Shown here piece by piece: positions 1 through 5,797 of a stretch of 6,763 nucleotides of DNA; the stretch's first letter is position 1, and each line of letters starts with the position of its first letter. A program made the translations under genes and the position numbers. A model generated the notes under the pieces. It worked only from the letters and a program-made list of their open reading frames with translations, was not told the origin of the DNA and made no database searches. The DNA is from JADKBO01 sp037968395 (GTDB lineage: Bacteria > Bacteroidota > Bacteroidia > Chitinophagales > Saprospiraceae), in assembly GCA_037968395.1 (NCBI GenBank), contig JBBKVK010000094.1, positions 1 to 6,763 on the forward strand. Direction: 5' to 3'.

Positions 1-179
1 CATTTAAGGAATCAAATAAATTATTAGATAATGCTAAATTAGACATTGAAAAATATAACGAATTGAAGGAATTTATTAATAGGTTGCAAAATCCAAAAGA
101 TAATGACTTAATTGGCATGATTGTAGTTATGGAGTTCAAAAATGTAAAATTATTTGATCGATTTCAACATAACATTTGA
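1..179 (+). CDS. C-terminal fragment of an unidentified protein
   Basis: An open frame runs in from the left edge (first whole codon at base 3) and ends at TGA 177-179, leaving 58 residues. It begins FKESNKLLDNAKLDIEKYNE and ends KLFDRFQHNI. The composition is rich in Lys, Asn, Glu and Leu, with a probable amphipathic or coiled-coil helix in the first 30 residues, then a short hydrophobic stretch (IGMIVVMEF) that could be a beta strand. There is no signal peptide or catalytic motif in this piece, and I do not recognise the family. It converges on the DUF488 operon with only 30 bases between the two stops. No hairpin terminator is visible there. The start lies outside the window. Codon use is in keeping with the other genes, which supports it as a real gene end. 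Confidence 0.55.
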   Translation, partial: FKESNKLLDNAKLDIEKYNELKEFINRLQNPKDNDLIGMIVVMEFKNVKLFDRFQHNI

Positions 180-209
180 TAAGATATATACAGAATTTAG
201 TGCTTGAGT

Positions 210-1034
210 TTAAAATAAACTTAGCTGGGATTCTTTTTTAGGATAAAAGACTCCAATGATGACGAAAGGGTTATTCATCCTACGTCGATGAAATTCCCTG
301 GTAGTACCTAAGAATAAATAGATGTCTTTTTCATTTAAAAATTCGGTATCATAGCGTTGCTTAACTTTCTCTAGGGCTATAGTTTCATTGCCATCAGCTC
401 TATCAAAACAATTCCAATAAAGTTGTCCAATTTCCCAATCTTCTATCATCATCTTAGAAGAATTGCCCGCATCATCCTCGATGTGGTAGTAAAATTTATA
501 AGGTAATTTTCTTATTGATATTTCAGGGTTTTTATTAGCAAAAAGATCACCTTGTTTTCTCAAGTCTGTCCACTTATCTTTCCAGTCCCTATCAGTTTCT
601 TTCCAGTCGAATTTAATAATTTTTGACGGTTTAAATGTGGCAAGAGATATATTAGTCGGCGCTTTTGATGCATTGATTAACTCTTTAATATTAGTCCATA
701 CATTCTTTAAGCAGATATCTTTTCTAAGATACCAGTTGCTCTTTGTATCTATGCTATTGTGTACTTCGATATCCTTAAAATCATAATTAACAGGACTATG
801 ACTTTCAGGTCTGAAATCATCACTTCTTTTTGATAATTCTAATTCTATCCAAGTGTATTTGTATGATGAAGTTTTTCCATCTCGTTTCATTCCAAACATA
901 AAGGTAAGTGGTACAGGATATATCCTTATCCAAGAGCCATCCTCTAAAAAACCTGCAGTACATACTAACTCGTCATACGACCTTGAAGGTAAAGGGTAAG
1001 TAACGACAGATATTAGTACTTTAGTTTTTTTCAT
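210..1034 (-). CDS. Conserved protein of unknown function, DUF488 partner, with C-terminal clamp-binding motif
   Basis: A 274-residue soluble protein without signal peptide or membrane segment, starting at ATG (1034). The N-terminus has a VTYPLPSRSY-DELVCTAGF-EDGSWIRIYP signature (residues 11-40). The C-terminal part has YLFLGTTREFHRRRMNNPFV followed by IIGVFYP (239-265). I associate both with conserved hypothetical proteins found beside DUF488 genes, from memory and without a search. No known catalytic motif is visible. The middle (140-165) is rich in Trp, Lys and Asp. The last five residues are QLSLF (270-274), exactly the consensus bacterial beta sliding-clamp-binding pentapeptide, on a free and probably flexible tail. 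This suggests recruitment to DNA at replication or repair sites. It is the second gene of a two-gene operon: only four bases separate it from the upstream DUF488 stop, so the products are probably made together. A weak AGGA lies two bases before the ATG. Function unknown; DNA repair, modification or defence is inference. Confidence 0.85.
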   Translation of the reverse strand: MKKTKVLISVVTYPLPSRSYDELVCTAGFLEDGSWIRIYPVPLTFMFGMKRDGKTSSYKYTWIELELSKRSDDFRPESHSPVNYDFKDIEVHNSIDTKSNWYLRKDICLKNVWTNIKELINASKAPTNISLATFKPSKIIKFDWKETDRDWKDKWTDLRKQGDLFANKNPEISIRKLPYKFYYHIEDDAGNSSKMMIEDWEIGQLYWNCFDRADGNETIALEKVKQRYDTEFLNEKDIYLFLGTTREFHRRRMNNPFVIIGVFYPKKESQLSLF

Positions 1035-1038
1035 AATC

Positions 1039-1929
1039 CTATATATGGACGAGACTTAATTGATAATTTGATAATGAGACAACGTGTTCAGCTAGAGATT
1101 TTCTATGGCATTGGCAGATATCCTTTTCAAAACAGGTCAATGCTACTCTTTTAAAGTCTTTGACATACGTATAAATAATTTCCTGTTCACGTTTAGTGCT
1201 TTTTAATGTAGTATCCTTATAATCCTCAAATAAAATATCATAATCATGTTGAGTATTCAATTCTTGCCTTTTATCAGAGTTGATTCCAACTTCAGGCATG
1301 TGAATATAGTTAATCCCTATGCCTTCACAAGCATTTTTTAGTTGATTTTTACTAAATCCATATTTCATACTTTTAGCATTTTTTCTTACATCTAGAAGAA
1401 GTTTTATGTCGGATTTTATCAATTTATTAAGGTAGTACTCTAAAGACACCCCTTCATAACCTATAGTATATAAGGCACTATTCGTGGCAATACTTTTAAA
1501 TTGCTCAATTTTTTGTAATTCAATGTCATTTAAGTGTCTATTAGCTACTTTGCTGTTAATTGCAAAATAAGGAAAGTTTACATAAGTGAACTTGATTAAT
1601 TCATCAGTTGATTTTTTACCATGATGCTTTACCAAAGCTGTTAAGCTTAGTTTATCAAACTCTGTCAATTGATCAAAATAGTTAACTTCAAAATCGTTTA
1701 ATTGCCATTCTGTTTTTTCCTCTTTAATAAGGTCATATTTCATTAAAGTACCTAAGTCTGCATTTGCTTGAAATGAAAAACAACCATATTTATAGGGAAC
1801 AAAATCGTATACTTTAGAACTCTTAGGATATTTTGTAAAAATAAATAGCAGTTTTTGTAAATCAATTTTTGAAATTGAATTACCCATTAATTTAATCAAT
1901 GATAATATTACTTTTCTTCTATAGTACAT
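1039..1929 (-). CDS. DUF488-family protein with Panacea/SocA-like N-terminal domain
   Basis: A 296-residue protein from ATG 1929; an in-frame TTG at 1935 would add two residues, but it lies inside the likely -7 box, so ATG is preferred. Residues 1-125 resemble the Panacea/SocA-like or winged-helix fold, with KIDLQKLLFIF (21-31) and YDFVPYKYGCFSF (41-53); this call is less certain. Residues 153-285 are a DUF488 domain: YTIGYEG (154-160), DVR (180-182), F192, YIHMPEVG (208-215), CFE (266-268) and CQCHR (272-276). The conserved Cys/His/Arg residues suggest a nucleotide- or nucleic-acid-acting or redox site, but the reaction is unknown to me. The tail QLSLVHI (290-296) partly matches a sliding-clamp-binding peptide. 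It is the first gene of an operon with the QLSLF protein four bases downstream. Family assignment is firm for the C-terminal domain; function is not assigned. Confidence 0.88.
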   Translation of the reverse strand: MYYRRKVILSLIKLMGNSISKIDLQKLLFIFTKYPKSSKVYDFVPYKYGCFSFQANADLGTLMKYDLIKEEKTEWQLNDFEVNYFDQLTEFDKLSLTALVKHHGKKSTDELIKFTYVNFPYFAINSKVANRHLNDIELQKIEQFKSIATNSALYTIGYEGVSLEYYLNKLIKSDIKLLLDVRKNAKSMKYGFSKNQLKNACEGIGINYIHMPEVGINSDKRQELNTQHDYDILFEDYKDTTLKSTKREQEIIYTYVKDFKRVALTCFEKDICQCHRKSLAEHVVSLSNYQLSLVHI

Positions 1930-1932
1930 CTG

Positions 1933-1940
1933 CAAATATA
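1933..1940 (-). promoter_or_regulatory. Bacteroidota -7 box (TATATTTG) of the DUF488 operon
   Basis: Read on the minus strand, TATATTTG is an exact match to the Bacteroidota -7 consensus TAnnTTTG and ends only three bases before the ATG at 1929. Transcription normally begins a few bases after this box, so the mRNA would start at or very near the start codon, with essentially no leader. No convincing -33 TTG element is seen at the usual spacing, so this could be chance in AT-rich DNA. Confidence 0.4.
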
Positions 1941-2388
1941 TATTACTTTAAATGTGTTGTTTAATTTTAATAGTACTAATTTAATTTTGAATCGATATTT
2001 ATCCTCTTATTTGTTTATTTCGAAATTCAATAGAATTCTTTGATCTTAGTTTATAAAACGTTGATAATTAGTTAAATGTTTTATTTTCCAACACTCTGTT
2101 AATAAATAATATAATAAAAAATTAGATATGTAATCGTTTAATCGTATATATGCAACACTATAATGGACGAAACATAAACCGATTTCCTCTCTGTTACCCA
2201 TAACCAACTCAATTCAATAATCACAACTCAATCAAAGTAAAAAATTTATTTAGATTGTGTCAGTGTTCGAAATATAATGTCAGTGTTAGGAACTTGTATT
2301 GTTGACTATTTATAATTAATTAGTAGTAATTGTTTGATTTCACTTCTCTTATTCCTACCCTTTTTTAAATACATCATAGTAAAAGCCT
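1941..2388. other. Gene-free AT-rich intergenic region with AACACT repeats
   Basis: About 450 bases between the 5' end of the DUF488 operon and the 3' end of the beta-barrel gene. All frames are broken by frequent stops and no convincing short gene, RNA or transposase remnant was found. The word AACACT occurs on the plus strand at 2090-2095 and 2154-2159 and on the minus strand at 2262-2267 and 2282-2287. The last two form part of a longer direct repeat. No hairpin with a T-run follows the barrel gene, so its terminator is not evident. Confidence 0.6.
2258..2287. repeat. Direct repeat TGTCAGTGTT x2, 20-bp period
   Basis: TGTCAGTGTT occurs at 2258-2267 and again at 2278-2287, identical over ten bases and 20 bp apart start to start, close to two helical turns. 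That spacing would put both copies on the same face of DNA, as for tandem binding sites of a regulator or recombinase/transposase. The reverse complement contains AACACT, which also occurs twice more in the opposite orientation at 2090 and 2154. No neighbouring gene identifies the binding protein. Confidence 0.5.
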
Positions 2389-3264
2389 CTACCGACCCAT
2401 GTCATAAAACACCCCAACAGAAAAACTCGGTGCAGCAGCAATAATCTCTCCTCTAAATGCAGAGGCAAAAGATGCCGACACACCTACTCTTTTTGTGATA
2501 TAATAGGTAGCTTCTAGGCTATAGCTAGTGAATTCTGTATTGTTGGCGAAGATACTTGTGCTGGTGATTGATTCGGCAGTTTCTCCATTTTTTAAAGACT
2601 CGACCCCAGTTAATCTTCCTATCACCCAGAGCTTCTGGTTTAGAAGGCCAAATCCTGTTTCTATACCGTATCTTATTTCTTCAGAAAATCCATTGGTCCT
2701 GTGATTAAAGCCTATGTTGGTTGCCCAATAGCCTGATATTTTATCGTTTACCTTATATCCAGAACCTGCATCAAGTTGTACCATTTGATTAAATTCACCA
2801 TCACCCGTTTGCAAGTTTTTGAGTTCCCCTGCTACAGACTTTCCTGTTGGGATGCCAAGAGTTAAGGAGGCTGCTATAGGTATTTTACTGCCCGGTTTGG
2901 TCAAACTATATTTGAATGTCAAGTCGATGTCACCTACAGCATTTATGGCTTCTCCTTTTACTAAGATTTCGTCTGTAGTGGCTGATTTAAGATTATTCAT
3001 TAGGTTTCTAGTAAGTAACGGAGCATAGGTTTGAAGGGTAAATCTATCGGTAATCCCATACTCTCCATAAAATGCGGTAGTATAAATACCAGTTGTTACA
3101 TTGGGATCCAATAATCCAGAGTCCGTATAGTGTTGATCAAAACTTATCCACCATTCTGACAATTTGAAGTAGCCTACTCCTTTTTTTTGAGTCCACGGAC
3201 CACCAGCAATTAAGGAAGAAGAAGATATAATTATGGCTGCAAGAGCTATGATTGAATTTTTCAT
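2389..3264 (-). CDS. Outer-membrane beta-barrel, MetA-pathway/phenol-type transporter family
   Basis: A 291-residue protein from ATG 3264. Residues 1-20 form a Sec signal peptide (hydrophobic IIALAAIIISSSSLIA, cleavage probably after A20), so the protein is exported. The rest shows alternating hydrophobic/polar strands ending in aromatic residues and turns rich in Gly, Asn and Asp, typical of an outer-membrane beta-barrel. YGEYGITDRFTLQTYAPLL (66-84), GDIDLTFKYSL (111-121), AASLTLGIPTG (131-141) and TGDGEFNQMVQLDAGSGY (153-170) match the general pattern of the 'putative MetA-pathway of phenol degradation' transporter-like family (Pfam PF13557). The substrate is unknown, and the phenol name is historical, so no aromatic substrate should be assumed. 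The last strand ends FSVGVFYDMGR, slightly past the usual terminal aromatic. It follows the DM13 lipoprotein by 26 bases on the same strand, so the two are probably cotranscribed and may work together in the outer membrane. Confidence 0.85.
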   Translation of the reverse strand: MKNSIIALAAIIISSSSLIAGGPWTQKKGVGYFKLSEWWISFDQHYTDSGLLDPNVTTGIYTTAFYGEYGITDRFTLQTYAPLLTRNLMNNLKSATTDEILVKGEAINAVGDIDLTFKYSLTKPGSKIPIAASLTLGIPTGKSVAGELKNLQTGDGEFNQMVQLDAGSGYKVNDKISGYWATNIGFNHRTNGFSEEIRYGIETGFGLLNQKLWVIGRLTGVESLKNGETAESITSTSIFANNTEFTSYSLEATYYITKRVGVSASFASAFRGEIIAAAPSFSVGVFYDMGR

Positions 3265-3290
3265 TATTAGTTTACTTTTAGTCGTTAAAA

Positions 3291-3965
3291 TTACTTGATT
3301 TCCCCATCGCCAACTTTGACGTTAAAAGGCTTACAAAAGTAAAGTACATGACTGTACTGATTGATATCTACATTTTTTATTTCGTATACATGAGCTCCAT
3401 CAAATACAGTTACTCTTCCGATCTCTAAGGCATTAGCTGTAGTGTTTTTATTATTAGTTAGATATACAAACAATCCAGGTAATGATGTTGAAGCTGTATA
3501 ATTATCCGCAATTGATAATTTTAAATCTTGCCCTACTTGCTCTAGGGTAAAATCCCCGGAAAGCTTATATGAACTGGTTGTCTTTATTTGTCCAGATCTG
3601 CCCGAATTGACCACAACTGTTTTATCTGTTACTTCAATAATCTTAGAGTCAAACACATCGACTTCATCGTTGATATAGTGCACTGATATCTCAGTTGTTC
3701 CCTTTGCAATCGAGGTAGCTAGTCCATTATTATCAATAGTAATAATAGATGGGTCGCTGCTTTCCCATACAACTTCGATTGGCGTTTCTTTACCTACATT
3801 ATTCAAATACATATACTCAAATTGATAAGTAGTATCAACCGAAAGGGAAGCTAGATTATTGGTAATTCTGATAACAGGATCTACTTCGTCTTGGACATAA
3901 TCATCACCAACACAGCTTTGTAATGTGATGGATAGTAGCATTGATAAAAATAGGAATAGTCTCAT
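3291..3965 (-). CDS. Lipoprotein with Ig-like (Big_2) and DM13 domains
   Basis: A 224-residue protein from ATG 3965. A short signal peptide ends in a lipobox L15-Q16-S17-C18, giving a lipid-anchored Cys18. The acidic VGDDYVQDE just after it resembles the surface-export signal of Bacteroidota lipoproteins, so it may face the outside. Residues about 31-113 form a bacterial Ig-like Big_2 domain, with the typical VVWESSDPSIITIDNNGLAT and IAKGTTEISV strands. Residues about 122-223 match the DM13 domain: the SGQIKTTSSYKLSGDFTLEQ start, LPGLFVYLTNN (162-172) and the hallmark YFCKPFNVKVGDGEI (209-223) with conserved Cys211. DM13 domains are predicted in the literature to take part in redox/electron-transfer chemistry on secreted proteins, often with DOMON domains; none is here. 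First gene of an operon with the downstream barrel protein. Function beyond a surface redox or binding role is not assigned. Confidence 0.85.
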   Translation of the reverse strand: MRLFLFLSMLLSITLQSCVGDDYVQDEVDPVIRITNNLASLSVDTTYQFEYMYLNNVGKETPIEVVWESSDPSIITIDNNGLATSIAKGTTEISVHYINDEVDVFDSKIIEVTDKTVVVNSGRSGQIKTTSSYKLSGDFTLEQVGQDLKLSIADNYTASTSLPGLFVYLTNNKNTTANALEIGRVTVFDGAHVYEIKNVDINQYSHVLYFCKPFNVKVGDGEIK

Positions 3966-3986
3966 ATCTGTAATTATTAGAATGTT

Positions 3987-3994
3987 CAGATATA
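3987..3994 (-). promoter_or_regulatory. Possible -7 box (TATATCTG) of the lipoprotein/barrel operon
   Basis: On the minus strand TATATCTG differs from the TAnnTTTG consensus at one position and lies 21 bases ahead of the ATG at 3965, giving a plausible short leader. No clear -33 element is visible. No Shine-Dalgarno site precedes the ATG, as usual in this phylum. Confidence 0.3.
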
Positions 3995-4069
3995 TAATGT
4001 TAAAAAATGGAAAACAGTTGTCTGGATGATAGGTTAAAGTAATCTTAAGGAATATTTATTAAGTTATTG

Positions 4070-4252
4070 TTATCTTTTTAAGTACAAATTGATGGCTTCA
4101 GTCTTGTTATTTACCTCTAGTTTTTCGTAGATCTTATGGATGTACTGCTTGACAGTTCCAGTTGTGATGCCTAGTTCTGATGCTATCTCTTTATACAACA
4201 ATCCTTTTGAAAGCAGTGCCAATAACTCAAGTTCTCTGTTGGTAAGAGGCAA
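4070..4252 (-). CDS. LuxR/GerE-type helix-turn-helix DNA-binding domain, probably a gene remnant
   Basis: A 60-residue open frame that is almost entirely one LuxR-type (GerE) helix-turn-helix: PLTNRELELLALLSKGLLYK (2-21), then EIASELGITTGTVKQYIHK with the recognition helix, then IYEKLEVNNKTEAINLYLKR. All the usual core positions (LTxRE, KEIA, TVK, IYxKL, EAI) are present. The nominal start is a TTG immediately before the domain. There is no ATG, and the frame stays open only 26 codons further to a TGA at 4333-4331. Such domains normally end a longer regulator (response regulator or MalT-like ATPase), so this is most likely the 3' end of a broken gene; a free-standing GerE-sized regulator is the alternative. 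It is 104 bases upstream of, and in the same direction as, the lipoprotein operon, which it might have controlled. Confidence 0.6.
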   Translation of the reverse strand: MPLTNRELELLALLSKGLLYKEIASELGITTGTVKQYIHKIYEKLEVNNKTEAINLYLKR

Positions 4253-4377
4253 CCTAGTATTGGTTTTTATATCAATAGATTGAGAAGAGAAAGTATCAAT
4301 AATCTTTCTAAGAATTTTTCTATATAATAATCACAGAGTTGATTTAGGAGACATTCTACTTCGTCAATGAATTCTTT
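4253..4377 (-). pseudogene. Decayed upstream part of the LuxR/MalT-like regulator
   Basis: Just upstream of the HTH domain, another minus-strand frame (4377 to about 4291) reads KEFIDEVECLLNQLCDYYIE followed by KFLERLLIL. The arrangement F-(I/V)-D-E, then LL, then Y...LL, then a linker and PLTxRE resembles the end of the TPR region of MalT-type LuxR ATPases. That frame must shift near 4285-4305 to join SSQSIDIKTNTR and the HTH. It is also closed by TAA at 4380-4378, beyond which an open stretch (to about 4458, ...LSKAAAPKV) could be more of the same gene. At least one frameshift and probably one nonsense change are therefore implied. Nothing recognisable is left of an ATPase domain. The MalT link rests on pattern memory and is not certain. 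Confidence 0.4.
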
Positions 4378-4474
4378 TTAAACTTTAGGTGCTGCTGCCT
4401 TACTTAATTTTACTCTAGACAATCTACGAAAAGAGGCTGTCGACAAAGTGCTATATATTTATTAGAGTTAAGTC

Positions 4475-4503
4475 GTCATCTCTATTACCAGATATAAGAT
4501 GAC
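4475..4503. repeat. Imperfect inverted repeat upstream of the helicase promoter
   Basis: GTCATCT (4475-4481) and AGATGAC (4497-4503) are perfect 7-bp complementary arms separated by 15 bases. AAGT/ACTT flanks can extend the arms if a three-base bulge is allowed. It lies about 40 bp ahead of the helicase -7 box. It has no T-run, so an operator or a chance palindrome is likelier than a terminator. Confidence 0.25.
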
Positions 4504-4540
4504 TTATTAAGACAATCTATCTTTCAAGTTACATTTTACG

Positions 4541-4548
4541 TACTTTTG
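4541..4548 (+). promoter_or_regulatory. Bacteroidota -7 box (TACTTTTG) of the helicase gene
   Basis: TACTTTTG matches TAnnTTTG exactly. Transcription would start at about 4553-4556, giving a leader of some 17 bases before the TTG at 4572. This supports that start codon over any upstream one. No strong -33 TTG is seen. Confidence 0.5.
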
Positions 4549-4571
4549 GATTTATTATCAACTCAATTATT

Positions 4572-5693
4572 TTGAAAAACTTCGAAGAACTAGGTATTAG
4601 CTCAGGTTTTGTAAAAGGGCTTGCTGAATTAAATATTATCGAACCTACTGATATACAAAGAAAGGTGATCCCATTATTGCTAGGCCAATCGACCGACATT
4701 GTTGCCCAAGCACAAACAGGAACTGGGAAAACAGCGGCATTTGGCCTTCCATTATTGCAGCAAATGGATTCTAATATAAATACAGTCCAGGCCTTAGTAC
4801 TTTGTCCAACTCGTGAATTGGCTAAACAGGTTGCTAAGCAATTGTTTAAGTTTACAAAGTATTCTGATAAAATATTTACAGAAGCAGTATTTGGCGGTGA
4901 ACGGATAGAATTTCAGATGAAATCTTTGAAACGTCCAACCCATATTATTGTGGCCACTCCAGGTCGACTGATTGATTTGATAAATCGTAAAGCAGTAGAT
5001 TTAAGCACAATAAAGACTGTTGTATTAGATGAAGCCGACGAAATGCTGAGCTTTGGTTTTAAAAAAGAATTGGATGAAATCTTAAGTAATCTTTCATCTG
5101 TTGAAAATAAATGGTTGTTTTCTGCTACCATACCACCCGGAATTCAAGAAATAATTTCAAAACACATGGCTGCGAATGCTATACGAATTGAAGTAAAACA
5201 ATACAATACCGTCAACGACAACATATCGCATCATTATGTGAAATGCGATGATTCAGAAAAGTTAAATCTACTACTTCAATTCTTAAAATCAGAGCACAAA
5301 AACCGTGGGGTTATCTTTTGCAGAACAAAAGCAGCAACTAAAACCCTAAGCGAACAATTAATAGCAAAGGGAATCTCAACAAATGCCATTCATGGAGATT
5401 TGCAGCAAAAAGAACGAGATAAGGTAATGCGAGCTTTTAAAAATGGATCCTTACGAGTGCTTGTGGCCACAGATCTTTCGGCACGAGGAATTGACGTCTC
5501 TGACTTAAACTTCGTGGTTCATTATCAACTTCCAGATAATGAAGAGTACTATACTCATCGCAGTGGCCGAACGGCACGAGCAGGTAAAGAAGGTATTTCT
5601 ATGTGCTTTGCAAACGATTATGAAGTAAAGACTTTAAAAAAGTATGAAGACAGTTTAGGTATCAATTTTCGCCAGGTAAAAATGGTACGATAA
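4572..5693 (+). CDS. DEAD-box ATP-dependent RNA helicase, minimal core
   Basis: A 373-residue cytoplasmic RNA helicase that unwinds short RNA duplexes or remodels RNPs using ATP, probably in ribosome assembly, RNA decay or cold adaptation. All core motifs are present: the Q motif (F4, PTDIQ 25-29), motif I AQTGTGKT (47-54), PTREL (79-83), GG (108-109), TPGR (129-132), DEAD (153-156), SAT (184-186), motif IV VIFCRT (247-252), motif V ATDLSARGID (299-308) and motif VI HRSGRTARAG (329-338). The catalytic residues look intact. It stops soon after the second RecA domain, without the basic or RNA-binding tail common in RhlE, CsdA or DbpA proteins, so the subclass cannot be fixed. The start is a TTG with no SD and no in-frame ATG nearby; the Q-motif position and the -7 box 23 bases upstream support it. 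It is a separate unit, divergent from the regulator remnant. Confidence 0.93.
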   Translation: MKNFEELGISSGFVKGLAELNIIEPTDIQRKVIPLLLGQSTDIVAQAQTGTGKTAAFGLPLLQQMDSNINTVQALVLCPTRELAKQVAKQLFKFTKYSDKIFTEAVFGGERIEFQMKSLKRPTHIIVATPGRLIDLINRKAVDLSTIKTVVLDEADEMLSFGFKKELDEILSNLSSVENKWLFSATIPPGIQEIISKHMAANAIRIEVKQYNTVNDNISHHYVKCDDSEKLNLLLQFLKSEHKNRGVIFCRTKAATKTLSEQLIAKGISTNAIHGDLQQKERDKVMRAFKNGSLRVLVATDLSARGIDVSDLNFVVHYQLPDNEEYYTHRSGRTARAGKEGISMCFANDYEVKTLKKYEDSLGINFRQVKMVR

Positions 5694-5697
5694 TTAT

Positions 5698-5720
5698 TTC
5701 AACGCATATTGCGGGTTGAA
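5698..5720 (+). terminator. Possible hairpin after the helicase gene
   Basis: TTCAACGC (5698-5705) and GCGGGTTGAA (5711-5720) can pair into an 8-bp stem with a two-G bulge and a five-base ATATT loop, starting four bases after the helicase stop. The position suits a transcription terminator, but no T-run follows (CTTTAG), so it is at best a weak or RNA-stabilising hairpin. Confidence 0.3.
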
Positions 5721-5746
5721 CTTTAGAACAAGTAAATAATAGTTGT

Positions 5747-5754
5747 TACCTTTG
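5747..5754 (+). promoter_or_regulatory. Bacteroidota -7 box (TACCTTTG) of the methyltransferase gene
   Basis: TACCTTTG, within TTGTTACCTTTG, is an exact TAnnTTTG match and the best-looking promoter in the window. Transcription would begin at about 5760, giving a leader of nearly 40 bases to the ATG at 5798. The leader ends in an A-rich stretch (AAATAATAAC) rather than a Shine-Dalgarno site, typical for the phylum. No clear -33 element is seen. Confidence 0.6.
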
Positions 5755-5797
5755 TTTTTTAGATGATACAAGTCATAACTAGGCATCAAATAATAAC

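Noticed and set aside
2819..3028. Plus-strand 69-residue open frame inside the barrel gene
   Set aside because: It lies antisense within a well-supported outer-membrane protein gene and has no family features or promoter.
4423..4444. AAAAGAGGCTGTCGAC, reminiscent of one arm of Bacteroidota terminators or insertion-sequence ends
   Set aside because: The complementary arm (GACAGCCTCTTTT) is missing nearby, so neither a terminator nor an element end can be claimed.
4382..4468. Plus-strand open stretch reading TLGAAALLNFTLDNLRKEAV and ending at TAG, which looks protein-like
   Set aside because: It has no start codon, is under 30 codons, is preceded at once by a stop, and overlaps the likely antisense remains of the LuxR/MalT-like gene; it may be a relic but cannot be supported.
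4913..5131. Minus-strand 72-residue open frame inside the helicase gene
   Set aside because: It is the antisense shadow of conserved DEAD-box motifs and has no coding evidence of its own.
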